Assembly (NCBI RefSeq): GCF_004296935.1
Contig: NZ_SCVH01000043.1
Location: forward strand, 1 to 57,575
DNA from: Reyranella sp.
Lineage (GTDB): Bacteria; Pseudomonadota; Alphaproteobacteria; Reyranellales; Reyranellaceae
Direction: 5' to 3'
DNA length: 57,575 nucleotides
The notes under the pieces were generated by a model. It had not been told where the DNA came from. It ran no database searches and was given only the letters and a program-made list of their open reading frames with translations. The position numbers and the translations under genes were made by a program. Below are positions 25,501 through 33,896 of the stretch, piece after piece (the stretch's first letter is position 1; each line of letters begins with the position of its first letter).

Positions 25501-26297
25501 AAGTGGGCGTCGGGCGTACGCGTCTGCGGGACGTTCGAGCCCCACAGGATGATGAAGCCCGCGTTGTACCAGTCGGCCGACTCAGGCACGTCGGTCTGCT
25601 CGCCCCAGGTCTGCGGCGAGGCCGGCGGCAGGTCGCAGTACCAATCGTAGAACGACATGCAGACGCCGCCGATCAGCGACAGGTAGCGCGAGCCCGCGGC
25701 ATAGGAGACCATCGACATGGCGGGGATCGGCGAGAAGCCGAAGACGCGGTCCGGCCCGTAGGTCTTGGCGGTATAGGCATTGGCTGCGGCCACGATCTCG
25801 GTCGCCTCGTCCCAGCCGACGCGCACGAAGCCGCCGTGCCCGCGCTTGCTGGTGTAGGCTTTGCGCTTCTCCGGGTTCTCGACGATCGACGCCCAGGCCG
25901 CGACCGGCGTCAGGGTGGCGCGTGCCTCGCGCCACAGCCTGAGCAGGCGCGAGCGGGCCAGCGGATACTTCACACGGTTGCCGGAATAGAGATACCAGCT
26001 GTAGCTCGCGCCGCGCGAGCAGCCGCGTGGCTCATGGTTCGGCAACTCGGGGCGCGTGCGGGGATAATCGGTCTGCTGCGTTTCCCAGGTGACGATCCCG
26101 CCCTTGACGTAGATCTTCCACGAGCACGAGCCCGTGCAGTTGGCGCCATGCGTCGAGCGCACGATCTTGTCGTGCTGCCAGCGCTTGCGATAGGCGTCCT
26201 CCCAACCGCGATTCTCTTCGGTGGTGATGCCGTGGCCATCGGCAAACGGCTCCCTGACCTTCTTGAAGAACGTCAGCCGATCGAGGAAATGCGACAT
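22551..26297 (-). CDS. narG: Respiratory nitrate reductase alpha subunit
   Basis: This 1248-residue catalytic subunit reduces nitrate to nitrite at a molybdenum bis-MGD centre in the cytoplasm. The N-terminal Fe-S ligand set of the NarG type is visible as His50, Cys54, Cys58 and Cys93 ('HGANCTGSCSWK', 'RGCSRG'). Other family segments are 'WYCDLPPASPQTWGEQTD', with the Asp expected to ligate Mo, and the C-terminal molydopterin-binding region 'GIHSTYTDNLMML'. There is no twin-arginine signal, as expected for NarG. Length is normal. It follows narK by 12 bases and precedes narH by 14. Confidence 0.98.
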   Translation of the reverse strand: MSHFLDRLTFFKKVREPFADGHGITTEENRGWEDAYRKRWQHDKIVRSTHGANCTGSCSWKIYVKGGIVTWETQQTDYPRTRPELPNHEPRGCSRGASYSWYLYSGNRVKYPLARSRLLRLWREARATLTPVAAWASIVENPEKRKAYTSKRGHGGFVRVGWDEATEIVAAANAYTAKTYGPDRVFGFSPIPAMSMVSYAAGSRYLSLIGGVCMSFYDWYCDLPPASPQTWGEQTDVPESADWYNAGFIILWGSNVPQTRTPDAHFYTEARYRGMKSAVICPDYSEASKFGDIWLSVKQGTDSALAMAMGHVILKEYHVDRQAKYFRDYIRQYTDMPMLVRLAKRDGMYVPDRFVRASDFDASLGESNNPEWKTVAFDETSGNVVAPRGSIGFRWGESGKWNLENKESSGKDVTLRLSLADVRDEVVDVGFPYFGNIKHEHFASTDHDGVLKRRVPVKSLKLVDGETFVASVHDLFVANYGVDAGLGGPNVAKSLDDDVPYTPAWAEKITGVSRDKIIQVAREFATNAEKTNGRSMIIIGAAMNHWYHADMNYRGVINMLAMCGCVGQSGGGWAHYVGQEKLRPQAGWAPLAFALDWGRPPRQQNSTSAFYAHSDQWRYETINVGDIVSPTAPPGAWDGAIIDYNIRAERMGWLPSAPQLETNPLQVARDAAAAGMEAKDYVVQKLKSGELKLSCEDPDGPKNWPRNMFVWRSNLLGSSGKGHEYFLKHLLGTAHGVMGKDLGQEGKAKPAEAVWHEEAPQGKLDLLVTLDFRMSTTCVYSDIVLPTATWYEKNDLNTSDMHPFIHPLTAAVDPVWEARSDWEIYKSIAKAFSRVAPEVLGVEKDVVLTPIMHDSPGEIAQPFDVKDWKRGEVEPIPGKTMPAIAVVERDYPNVYKRFTSLGPLMDKIGNGIKGIAWPTGHEVELLKQLNGVVTAEGPTKGLARIESDIDAAETLLMLAPETNGEVAVRSWAALSKMTGRDHTHLALPKEDEKIRFRDVVAQPRKIISAPTWSGLESDKVCYNAGYTNVHELIPWRTLTGRQQLYQDHLWMLAFGEGLCVYRPPLDLRAIKPVIDSRPNGEKQIVLNFITPHQKWGIHSTYTDNLMMLTLSRGGPIVWLSETDAARAGIVDNDWVEAYNVNGALVARAVVSQRMKEGTLFMYHAQEKIVNVPGSEMTGNRGGIHNSVTRAVMKPTHMIGGYAQQAYGFNYYGTIGTNRDEFVVLRKLGKVDWLERPHKDAVPVLRAAE

Positions 26298-26309
26298 GAT
26301 GGATATCCT

Positions 26310-29057
26310 TCAGCGAGCAGGACTGATTGATGGCGCAGACACCGAGGCGCGACCGCGTTCGATGTCGAACAGCAGGCCGCCCCGGCGGGTGTAGAAGAAC
26401 CAGGTGATGGCGATGCAGCTCAGGTAGAAGATCAGGAAGCCGTAGAGCGCGAACGACGCCCCGCCGGTCATCGCGATCGACGAACCGAAGCTCTTGGGAA
26501 TGAAGAAGGCGCCATAGGCCGCGATCGCCGACGTGAAGCCGATGATCGCAGCCGATTCCTTGTCGGACTGCATACGGCGTGTATCCGCCGATGCGCCGGG
26601 CATCAGCCGATCCATGTCCTTGCGCATGATCGCGGGGATCATCTGGAAGGTCGACGCATTGCCCACGCCGCTGGCGAAGAACAGCAGCAGGAACATGGCG
26701 AAGAAGCCGGTGAAGTTCTTCTCGCCCAGGAAATGCACGACGCCGAGCGCGCCCAGAGCCATGACGACGAACACCCAGAAGGTGACCCGCCCCCCGCCCC
26801 AGCGGTCGGCGACCCAGCCGGTCAGCGAACGCGACAGCGCACCGACCAGCGGCCCGAGGAATGCGTACTGGAGCGCGTTGATCTCGGGGAACTGCGTCTT
26901 GGCGAGCAGCGGAAAGCCCGCCGAGTAGCCGATGAAGGAGCCGAAGGTGCCGGTATAAAGCCAGCACATGATCCAGTTGTGCCGGCGCTGGAAAATCACC
27001 GACTGTTCGGCGAAAGAGGCCTTGGCCGAGGCGATGTCGTTCATGCCGAACCAGGCGGCGAAAGCCGAGGCGGCGATGAACGGCACCCAGATGAAGCCGG
27101 CGTTCTGCAGCCACAGCTTGCCGCCGCCGGCGTCGGTCACTGGCTGCGGCGCGCCGCCCAGCCATCCGAACACACCGGCCGTGATCACCATCGGCACGAC
27201 GAACTGCACGACGCTGACGCCCAGGTTGCCGAGGCCTGCGTTCAGCGCAAGGGCGTTGCCCTTCTCCGCCTTGGGGAAGAAGAAGGAGATGTTGGACATC
27301 GAGGAGGCGAAGTTGCCGCCGCCGAAGCCGCAGAGCAGCGCCAGGACCAGGAAGATCCAGTACGGCGTTGCCGGATTCTGTACGGCGTAGCCGACACCGA
27401 CCGCCGGGATCATCAACGACCAGGTCGCCAGCGTCGTCCACAGCCGCCCGCCGAAGATCGGGACGGTGAAGGAGTAGAAGATGCGCAGCGTGGCGCCCGT
27501 GATTCCGGGCAACGACGCCAGCCAGAAAAGCTGGTCGGTGGTGTAACGGAAGCCGATCGACGGCAGCTTGGCCACCACCACCGACCACACCATCCAGACG
27601 GCGAACGACAGCAGCAACGCGGGAATCGAGATCGCGAGGTTGCGCCGCGCGATGCGCCGGCCCGTCTGCTCCCAGAAGGTCTTGTCCTCCGGGCGCCAAT
27701 CCTCAAGGGTCTTGCCCGAGAGCTTGCCGACATGCTCCGGACCGTGGATTTCCCGCATTTCCGGAAGCTCAGGCAGCCTGTCCAGCGCCTCGCCCGCCGC
27801 CTCGCGCTCCATGGCGCGGATCGAAACATGCATCCAGACAAGCGAAATTGCAGCGACCAGGAACAAGAGCATGAAACAGCTCGTCCAGACGCCGGTCAGG
27901 TCATTCAGTGCACCGAAGGCGATCGGCAGCACGAAGCCGCCCAGACCACCGACCAGGCCGACGACACCGCCGACGGCGCCGACATGCTTGGGATAGTAGA
28001 CGGGAATGTGCTTGTAGACCGCAGCCTTGCCCAGGCTCATGAAGAAGCCCAGCACGAAGGCGACGACGGTGAAGGGAATGAGACCCATCTCGAGTGTAAA
28101 GGAGATCGGTCCGGTGATGCCCTTCACGACATATTGGGTCGGCGGATAGGACATCACGAAGCAGGCCGCGACCGAGACGCCGAAGGTCCAGTACATCACC
28201 CGCCGGGCGCCGAACTTATCCGACAGAACGCCGCCGTAGATGCGGAACAGACTGGCCGGCACGGAGTAAGCCGCCCCGATCATGCCCGCGGTCGTGATGT
28301 CGAGACCGTAGACGCCGATCAGGTAGCGCGGCAGCCACAACGCCAGAGCCACGAAGCCGCCGAAGACGAAGAAGTAATAGAGCGAGAATCGCCAGACCTG
28401 GATGTTGCGCAGCGGCTCGAGCATGGCCGAAATCGGCTCCGGCTTGGTCCCTGCCTTGCGCCGCGCCGCGACCTGCGGGTCGTCCTTGGTGAAGAGCCAG
28501 AAGGCCAGCGCCATGATCACCAGGGCGATCGCCCAGATGTCGGCGACGGCTTTCCAGCCGTAGGCGACCATGATGAAGGGCGCCACGAACTTGGTGACGG
28601 CGGCGCCGACATTGCCAGCGCCGAAGATGCCCAGCGCGGTGCCCTGCTTGCCCGGCCCGTACCAACGGGACACGTAGGCGATGCCGACCGCGAACGAGCC
28701 ACCGGCAATGCCGACGCCGAGTGCCGCCAACAGGAAGGTCGGATAGTCGTAAGCGAAGGTGAGCAGCCAGGTCGCCACCGCCGCGGCGAGCATGACGCCG
28801 ACGTAGACGACGCGCCCGCCATACTGGTCGGCCCAGATACCGAGAATGAGGCGGATCAGCGAGCCGGTCAGGATCGGCGTTCCCACCAGCAGGCCGAACT
28901 GCGTGTCGGTGAGCCCGAGGTCCTTCTTGATCTGGATCCCGATGATGGAAAAGATCGTCCAGACCGCAAAACAGACGGTGAAGGCCAGCGTGCTCATGCC
29001 GAGCGCCATGCCCCGTCCTTCTGGACCCGCCTCCTGCACACTCATCGGTCGCTGCAT
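26310..29057 (-). CDS. narK: Fused NarK1-NarK2 nitrate/nitrite transporter
   Basis: This 915-residue protein consists of two complete MFS transporters in one chain. The first half (about 1-440) begins 'LAFTVCFAVWTIFSIIGIQI' and resembles NarK1-type nitrate/proton symporters. The second (about 465-905) begins 'SIPALLLSFAVWMVWSVVV' and resembles NarK2-type nitrate/nitrite antiporters. Each has about 12 hydrophobic segments and the Gly-rich NarK signatures ('GNVGAAVTKF', 'FGGGNFASSM'). A similar fusion is known in Paracoccus. I chose the ATG at 29057, preceded by GGGGGAGC; a frame to 29090 is longer. It is the first gene of the nar operon, 68 bases downstream of an FNR-type box. Confidence 0.96.
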   Translation of the reverse strand: MQRPMSVQEAGPEGRGMALGMSTLAFTVCFAVWTIFSIIGIQIKKDLGLTDTQFGLLVGTPILTGSLIRLILGIWADQYGGRVVYVGVMLAAAVATWLLTFAYDYPTFLLAALGVGIAGGSFAVGIAYVSRWYGPGKQGTALGIFGAGNVGAAVTKFVAPFIMVAYGWKAVADIWAIALVIMALAFWLFTKDDPQVAARRKAGTKPEPISAMLEPLRNIQVWRFSLYYFFVFGGFVALALWLPRYLIGVYGLDITTAGMIGAAYSVPASLFRIYGGVLSDKFGARRVMYWTFGVSVAACFVMSYPPTQYVVKGITGPISFTLEMGLIPFTVVAFVLGFFMSLGKAAVYKHIPVYYPKHVGAVGGVVGLVGGLGGFVLPIAFGALNDLTGVWTSCFMLLFLVAAISLVWMHVSIRAMEREAAGEALDRLPELPEMREIHGPEHVGKLSGKTLEDWRPEDKTFWEQTGRRIARRNLAISIPALLLSFAVWMVWSVVVAKLPSIGFRYTTDQLFWLASLPGITGATLRIFYSFTVPIFGGRLWTTLATWSLMIPAVGVGYAVQNPATPYWIFLVLALLCGFGGGNFASSMSNISFFFPKAEKGNALALNAGLGNLGVSVVQFVVPMVITAGVFGWLGGAPQPVTDAGGGKLWLQNAGFIWVPFIAASAFAAWFGMNDIASAKASFAEQSVIFQRRHNWIMCWLYTGTFGSFIGYSAGFPLLAKTQFPEINALQYAFLGPLVGALSRSLTGWVADRWGGGRVTFWVFVVMALGALGVVHFLGEKNFTGFFAMFLLLFFASGVGNASTFQMIPAIMRKDMDRLMPGASADTRRMQSDKESAAIIGFTSAIAAYGAFFIPKSFGSSIAMTGGASFALYGFLIFYLSCIAITWFFYTRRGGLLFDIERGRASVSAPSISPAR

Positions 29058-29124
29058 CGGATGCTCCCCCGTTGCGCCGCTCGCTGGCACAGGTGAAACA
29101 TCGGAGCAGTCCGCGTCGGGTTAC

Positions 29125-29138
29125 TTGACGTGAATCAA
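29125..29138. promoter_or_regulatory. FNR-type box upstream of narK
   Basis: TTGACGTGAATCAA matches the TTGAT-N4-ATCAA consensus at all but one of the ten fixed bases. Its centre is about 74 bases from the narK ATG. A class II promoter with the box at -41.5 would start transcription near 29090, leaving about 33 bases of leader before narK. It is probably bound by the adjacent Crp/Fnr regulator or by FNR. Confidence 0.8.
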
Positions 29139-29229
29139 GCCCGATACCGGCGGCGGCACTCTTCGGCTATTTGTTCTCTTTTACGAACAGGTATCGTTCA
29201 CATTTGGTAACATCCGAGCGGACAAGGGA

Positions 29230-29243
29230 TTGAGCCATATCAA
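29230..29243. promoter_or_regulatory. FNR-type box upstream of the Crp/Fnr regulator gene
   Basis: TTGAGCCATATCAA also differs from TTGAT-N4-ATCAA at only one fixed base. With the box centre at -41.5, transcription would begin near 29278, just before the GGGAGG ribosome site at 29282-29287. That supports the ATG at 29301 over the GTG at 29280 as the start codon. It suggests autoregulation. Confidence 0.7.
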
Positions 29244-29300
29244 CGAAATTTAAGGTTGAATGGCGCAACGATGCCTTGAGTGGGAGGACACAACCACATC

Positions 29301-29990
29301 ATGCGTACAACCGACATGCCGCTGATCCGTCGCTCGAGGTTGTTCGCTCAAGTGGGCGAGCCCGACCTCGCAGCGATGTTGACCGCCTGCTTTGTCCAGA
29401 CGCTGCCCGACGGCGCGGTCCTCTGCCGGCAGGGCGAGAAAGCGGAATTTCTCCATGTCGTTCTGTCGGGCCGCGTTGGCCTGTTCGGAGAGGCCGCCCG
29501 CGACGAAGCGCTGGTCGAGTTCCTCGGACCGGGCGATGCCTTCATCGTTCCCGCGGTCGTGCTCGACGTGCCCTACCTGCTGACGGCACGGTTGCTGGAT
29601 GAGGGGCGCATCCTGATGTGGCCGGCCGCGGCGTTCCGCGCCCAGGTGCGGGCCACCGGGCAACTGGCATATGGAGCCGTGCTTCTGTTGTCCGGCTACT
29701 GGCGAACCCTGATCGGCCAGATCAAGGACCTGAAACTGCTTTCGGCGATCGAACGTCTGTCGGCCTTCCTGTTGGCGCTGGCGCCGCGCGACACAGGGCC
29801 CGTCACCGTCACCCTCCCCGGCGGACGTCGGCTCGTGGCGGGCCGGTTGGGCATCACGCCGCAGAGCCTGTCGCGTGCCTTCGCGGCCCTGCGTCCCCTC
29901 GGCGTCAGCGGCGGCGGGCGCGAAGTCGTCATCGCCGATCCGGCACGTCTGCGCGAATTCGCGGGGGTCCGTGCCTTGAAGAACACGTAG
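29301..29990 (+). CDS. Crp/Fnr-family transcription regulator, DNR/NnrR-like
   Basis: This regulator of 229 residues has a cyclic-nucleotide-binding-like beta barrel (about 15-115: 'LPDGAVLCRQGEKAEFLHVVLSG') and a C-terminal helix-turn-helix ('GRLGITPQSLSRAFAAL', about 183-199). It lacks the N-terminal Cys cluster of FNR, so it does not sense oxygen by that route; nitric oxide or a heme-bound signal is likelier, as in DNR/NnrR proteins. In the recognition helix the residue aligned with FNR Glu209 is Gln, with Ser and Arg kept. It is divergent from the nar operon and precedes nnrS by 22 bases. Confidence 0.9.
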   Translation: MRTTDMPLIRRSRLFAQVGEPDLAAMLTACFVQTLPDGAVLCRQGEKAEFLHVVLSGRVGLFGEAARDEALVEFLGPGDAFIVPAVVLDVPYLLTARLLDEGRILMWPAAAFRAQVRATGQLAYGAVLLLSGYWRTLIGQIKDLKLLSAIERLSAFLLALAPRDTGPVTVTLPGGRRLVAGRLGITPQSLSRAFAALRPLGVSGGGREVVIADPARLREFAGVRALKNT

Positions 29991-30012
29991 AGACGGAAGC
30001 AGAGGACCGACC

Positions 30013-31209
30013 ATGGCCGCGATCCCACGTCTAAAGCCTTACGCGGGCCCAGCGTTGCTGTCCTACGGCTTTCGTCCCTTCTTTCTCCTCGGTTCGATCT
30101 GGGCCGGCCTGGAAGTCCTGGCCTGGCTGCCGATGTTCTACGGCGAGCTGTCGGTGGCGACGGCCTTCTCGCCGCGCGATTGGCATGTCCACGAGCTGCT
30201 GTTCGGCTATGTGCCTGCCATCGTCGCGGGCTTCCTGCTGACGGCCATCCCCAATTGGACCGGGCGCCTGCCGCTGCAAGGGCCGCCACTGGCCGGGCTG
30301 GTGCTGGTCTGGCTTGCGGGCCGCTACGCCGTCACCCTGTCCGCCAACATCGGCTGGCTCGGCGCCGCCGCCGTGGATTGCGCCTTCCTGCTCCTCATGG
30401 CGGCCGCGGTAGCGCGCGAGATCGTAGCCGGCAAGAACTGGCAGAATCTCAAGATCGTAGCCCTCCTCGGCCTGCTGGCCGCCGGCAATCTGGGATTTCA
30501 TCTGGAGGCACATTTCGAGGGTATCGCGCTCTACTCCTCGCGGCTCGGCATCGCGGCTGTACTCAGCCTGATCATGGTGGTCGGGGGTCGCATCATCCCC
30601 AGCTTCACACGGAACTGGCTGATGCGGCGCCAACCCGGCCGCCTGCCCGTCCCCTTCGATCGCTTCGATACCGCCTGCATAGTACTGAGCGGCATCGGCC
30701 TCGCTCTATGGGTCGTCATCCCGGAAGAGGCGCCGACCGGCGTGGCCTTGCTTGCCGCTGCCGTTCTCAATCTCGTCCGGCTTTGCCGTTGGGCAGGCCA
30801 CCGTACCTTTGCCGACAGGCTCGTGCTGGTATTGCATGTTGGCTACGCCTTCGTGCCACTGGGCTTCCTGCTCGCAGGCCTATCCGCTTTCGACATCACG
30901 GCCCCAAGCGCCGGCATCCATGCCTGGACGGCTGGCGCAATCGGCATCATGACGCTCGCCGTCATGAGCCGCGCCAGCCTCGGCCACACCGGCCGTGCGC
31001 TCATCGCGTCGCCCGCCCTGCAGGCGGTCTACGCGGCGGCGCTGATCGCAGCGCTCGCACGCATTTGTGCCGTGTTGCATCCGGCATGGAGCGACGGGTT
31101 GCTGTATGTCGCGGCCTTTGCCTGGGCCGCGGCGTTCCTGGGTTTCGCTTCTCTCTATGCTCCGATCCTGTGCCTGACACGGCGGAAGGCGGCGGGCGCG
31201 CCGTCGTAG
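30013..31209 (+). CDS. nnrS: NnrS family heme-copper membrane protein
   Basis: This protein of 398 residues has about twelve hydrophobic segments, as NnrS should. Family features include 'SYGFRPFFLLGSIWAGLEV' near the start, 'DWHVHELLFGYVPAIVAGFLLTAIPNWTG' in parts (about 57-85), 'GGRIIPSFTRNWL' (about 190-202) and 'HAWTAGAIGIMTLAVMSRASLGHTG' in parts (about 300-325). NnrS is a heme- and copper-containing membrane protein that protects cells against nitric oxide made during denitrification. It is in one operon with the Crp/Fnr regulator. No nitrite or nitric oxide reductase gene is in the window. Confidence 0.95.
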   Translation: MAAIPRLKPYAGPALLSYGFRPFFLLGSIWAGLEVLAWLPMFYGELSVATAFSPRDWHVHELLFGYVPAIVAGFLLTAIPNWTGRLPLQGPPLAGLVLVWLAGRYAVTLSANIGWLGAAAVDCAFLLLMAAAVAREIVAGKNWQNLKIVALLGLLAAGNLGFHLEAHFEGIALYSSRLGIAAVLSLIMVVGGRIIPSFTRNWLMRRQPGRLPVPFDRFDTACIVLSGIGLALWVVIPEEAPTGVALLAAAVLNLVRLCRWAGHRTFADRLVLVLHVGYAFVPLGFLLAGLSAFDITAPSAGIHAWTAGAIGIMTLAVMSRASLGHTGRALIASPALQAVYAAALIAALARICAVLHPAWSDGLLYVAAFAWAAAFLGFASLYAPILCLTRRKAAGAPS

Positions 31210-31276
31210 GACACTGTCCGGTTGGACGAAGGAAATGCGAGCCGCACGACAGCCACGGTCATGACGGGCGTTCGCT

Positions 31277-31936
31277 CTAGCTGTCGCCTCGGCCATTCCA
31301 AAGCGCCCGGCGGATCAGCGCCAGCGGAAGAAGAAGCACCACGGGCAGCAGCGGATAGGTGATCCATTGGTGGGCGAGCGCGCCCGCCACCACGCCGCCG
31401 AGATAGGCGATCCACAGTTGGCCGATCACGGCACCTTCGGCGGCTTCGGACTGGAGCGGCTTCGTCGACCCGGTGAAGCGGCCGAGAAAATCCTGCATCA
31501 TCTTCTGAAGGTTCCCCGTGAGGAAGACGGTGTTCAGGCTTGCGCCGGCGAAACGCGTCATGGTGGCGTTCTGCAGCCCCATGGCAAAGGCGAGCACCGG
31601 CGCCGCGACGGGTGGCGCGATCAGCGCGGCCACGACGATCGCGACCGCCTCGATGCCGAGGATCGCCATCAGCGGGAGCCGGCGCCCCAGGATGGCGCTC
31701 GCGGCAACGCCCACCAGAAACGACGCGATGATGATGGCGCTCTGTGCGGCCGCGCCGAAGTCCCGTCCGGCGAGCGCGATGCCCAGCAGCACCGTGTTGC
31801 CGGTCATGGCGCCGGCGAAGGCGCCGAAAGTCAGGAACCCCACGGCATCGGCATAGCCCGCGACGATCACCAGGATAGAGGCCTGCCAGGTGGTGTTGTC
31901 CGACGAGGAATGGAGATTGGCCAAGAAGCGTTGCAA
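31277..31936 (-). CDS. DUF1275 (YoaK-like) membrane protein
   Basis: This 219-residue protein has six or seven hydrophobic segments. It carries the DUF1275 landmarks 'AGYADAVGFLTFGAFAGAMTGN' in parts (about 26-47), 'MGLQNATMTRFAG' (about 118-130) and 'NTVFLTGNLQKM' (about 134-145). The family is widespread and of unknown transport function. It ends convergently with nnrS and is divergent from the cupin gene, with 83 bases between the two starts. I see no link to nitrate metabolism. Confidence 0.9.
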   Translation of the reverse strand: MQRFLANLHSSSDNTTWQASILVIVAGYADAVGFLTFGAFAGAMTGNTVLLGIALAGRDFGAAAQSAIIIASFLVGVAASAILGRRLPLMAILGIEAVAIVVAALIAPPVAAPVLAFAMGLQNATMTRFAGASLNTVFLTGNLQKMMQDFLGRFTGSTKPLQSEAAEGAVIGQLWIAYLGGVVAGALAHQWITYPLLPVVLLLPLALIRRALWNGRGDS

Positions 31937-32019
31937 ACCCTGATTTCTTGCCAGTTAAACAGGCCCATACTACGGTCGTCCACCCTTGGCCTGTTGTCCA
32001 GGAAACGAGAGTTGACGAG

Positions 32020-32415
32020 ATGATCCGCTGCATTCGCCTGTGGACCGGCGACGACCAGAACTCGCATTTCCAGGAGGGCTGGATCGATCTCGGATCGGGC
32101 GTTCGCGGTGACTTGATGAGCGGCACCATGCCGGTCACCAGTGTGTCGTTTCAGGAGACGGTGCCGGGTGGCACCTTCGCCTGGCACACCGCGCCCGCCC
32201 GCCAGTTCGTCATCACGCTCTCCGGCACGCTCGACTTCCAGACCCGGTCCAGCCAGCATTTCATCCTCAAGCCCGGCACCGTGCTGCTGGCCGAGGACAC
32301 GGCCGGCGGCGGACATTCCTGGAAGCTGGTCGATTCCCAGCCGTGGCGGCGTGTCTATGTCGTGCTGGCGCACGGGGCACATGTGCCCTTCAAGGCTTCA
32401 GAGGTGAATTCATGA
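32020..32415 (+). CDS. Small cupin-domain protein
   Basis: This protein of 131 residues consists of a single cupin barrel: 'PGGTFAWHTAPARQFVITLSGTLDF' in parts holds the first motif with His, and 'LKPGTVLLAEDTAGGGHSW' (about 86-104) the second. The ATG at 32020 was chosen; a longer frame from 31948 lacks a ribosome site. Its stop overlaps the start of mqo by 4 bases, so it is translationally coupled. Cupins of this size may be sugar- or metabolite-binding or redox-active; no substrate can be assigned. Confidence 0.8.
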   Translation: MIRCIRLWTGDDQNSHFQEGWIDLGSGVRGDLMSGTMPVTSVSFQETVPGGTFAWHTAPARQFVITLSGTLDFQTRSSQHFILKPGTVLLAEDTAGGGHSWKLVDSQPWRRVYVVLAHGAHVPFKASEVNS

Positions 32416-33896
32416 GCAGCGACAAGGTCGACGTGGTGCTGGTCGGCGCCGGCATCATGAGCACCACCTTGGGTGTGTTCCTGAAGGAACTGCAGCCCCA
32501 CCTCCGCCTCGAGATGATCGAACAGATGCCGGGCGAGGCGCAGGAAAGCTCGGCCGCCTGGAACAACGCCGGTACCGGCCACGCCGCCAACTGCGAGCTG
32601 AACTATACGCCGATGCGCGCCGACGGCAGCGTCGACATCGCCAAGGCGCTGGAGGTCAATGTCGAGTTCGACATGTCGCGCCAGTTCTGGTCGTACCTGA
32701 TCAAGAAGGGCGCCATCGCCTCGCCCGACAACTTCATCCATCCCGTGCCGCACATGAGCTTCGTGATCGGCGCCGATCGCCAGGCCTTCCTCAAGAAGCG
32801 CCATGCCACGATGAGCGCCCATCACTGCTACCGCGGCATGGAATATTCCGAGGACCACGCCAGGATCGCGGAATGGGCGCCGCTGATCATGGAGGGACGG
32901 GATCCCAGTCAGCCGGTCGCGGCGACTCGCATCGTGAGCGGCGCCGACGTGAATTACGGCGCGCTCACCACCAACCTGCTGGATTATCTCAAGCGCCAGG
33001 AAAACTTCACCGTCCGTTTCTCCCAGACGGTGACCCATCTGCACCGCCTGACGGGTGGCGGCTGGCGCGTCGAGGTCAAGGACGAGGCCACCGGCGCGAA
33101 GCGGACGATCCTCACTCACTATGTCTTCCTGGGCGCGGGCGGCGCCGCGCTGACGCTGCTGCAGAAGTCGGGCATCCCCGAGGCCAAGGGCTTCGCGGGC
33201 TTCCCGGTGAGCGGCATCTGGCTGCGCTGCGGCAAACCCGAGGTGGCCGAGCGCCACGCCGCCAAGGTCTACGGCATGGCGGCCCAGGGCTCGCCGCCGA
33301 TGTCGGTGCCCCATCTCGACACCCGAATCATCGACGGCAAGCGCTGGCTTCTGTTCGGCCCCTATGCCGGCTTCTCGACCAAGTTCCTGAAGCACGGCTC
33401 GCTGTTAGACCTGCCAATGTCGCTCCGGCCAGACAACCTGCTGCCGCTGCTGGCGGTGGCGCGGGACAACTTCCCGCTGGAGGAATATCTGGTCGGCCAG
33501 GTGTTGCAGAGCAACGGCCACCGCTTCAAGGCGCTGCGCGAGTTCTATCCCGACGTGAAGGAATCGGACTGGGAGTTCGACGTTGCCGGACAGCGGGTAC
33601 AGATCATCAGGAAGGACACCGCCCACACCGGCAAGCTGGAGTTCGGCACCGAGATCGTGCACTCGGCCGACTCCTCGATCGTGGCGCTGCTCGGCGCCTC
33701 GCCCGGTGCCTCAACTGCGGTCTGGATCATGGTCCACATGCTGGAGAACTGCTTCCACAAGCAGCTCGTCGGCCACTGGGTCCCCAAGCTGAAGGAGATG
33801 ATTCCCTCCTATGGTCACGACCTGAAGACAGACGCCGCTCTCACCGAGCGTGTCCGAGCCGAGACGGCGGAAGTTCTGGGATTGCACACCGTTTGA
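32412..33896 (+). CDS. mqo: Malate:quinone oxidoreductase
   Basis: This 494-residue peripheral FAD enzyme oxidises malate to oxaloacetate and passes electrons to quinone, an alternative to malate dehydrogenase. The N-terminal FAD-binding fold has 'VVLVGAGIMSTTLG' (about 9-22). The family segments 'SSAAWNNAGTGHAANCELNY' (46-65), 'NFIHPVPHMSFV' and 'LFGPYAGFSTKFLKHGS' are present. The C-terminal 'LLGASPGASTAVWIMV' completes it. It starts at ATG 32412 inside the end of the cupin gene and ends inside the start of the ThrE-like gene. Confidence 0.97.
   Translation: MSSDKVDVVLVGAGIMSTTLGVFLKELQPHLRLEMIEQMPGEAQESSAAWNNAGTGHAANCELNYTPMRADGSVDIAKALEVNVEFDMSRQFWSYLIKKGAIASPDNFIHPVPHMSFVIGADRQAFLKKRHATMSAHHCYRGMEYSEDHARIAEWAPLIMEGRDPSQPVAATRIVSGADVNYGALTTNLLDYLKRQENFTVRFSQTVTHLHRLTGGGWRVEVKDEATGAKRTILTHYVFLGAGGAALTLLQKSGIPEAKGFAGFPVSGIWLRCGKPEVAERHAAKVYGMAAQGSPPMSVPHLDTRIIDGKRWLLFGPYAGFSTKFLKHGSLLDLPMSLRPDNLLPLLAVARDNFPLEEYLVGQVLQSNGHRFKALREFYPDVKESDWEFDVAGQRVQIIRKDTAHTGKLEFGTEIVHSADSSIVALLGASPGASTAVWIMVHMLENCFHKQLVGHWVPKLKEMIPSYGHDLKTDAALTERVRAETAEVLGLHTV

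Noticed and set aside
18394-29096. Long open frames on the plus strand opposite the nar genes (for example 18394-19548, 22710-24143, 24459-26330, 26733-29096)
   Set aside because: They lie wholly against well-supported nar genes and their translations are rich in Arg, Asp, His and Gly without motifs, as expected for the antisense of GC-rich coding DNA.
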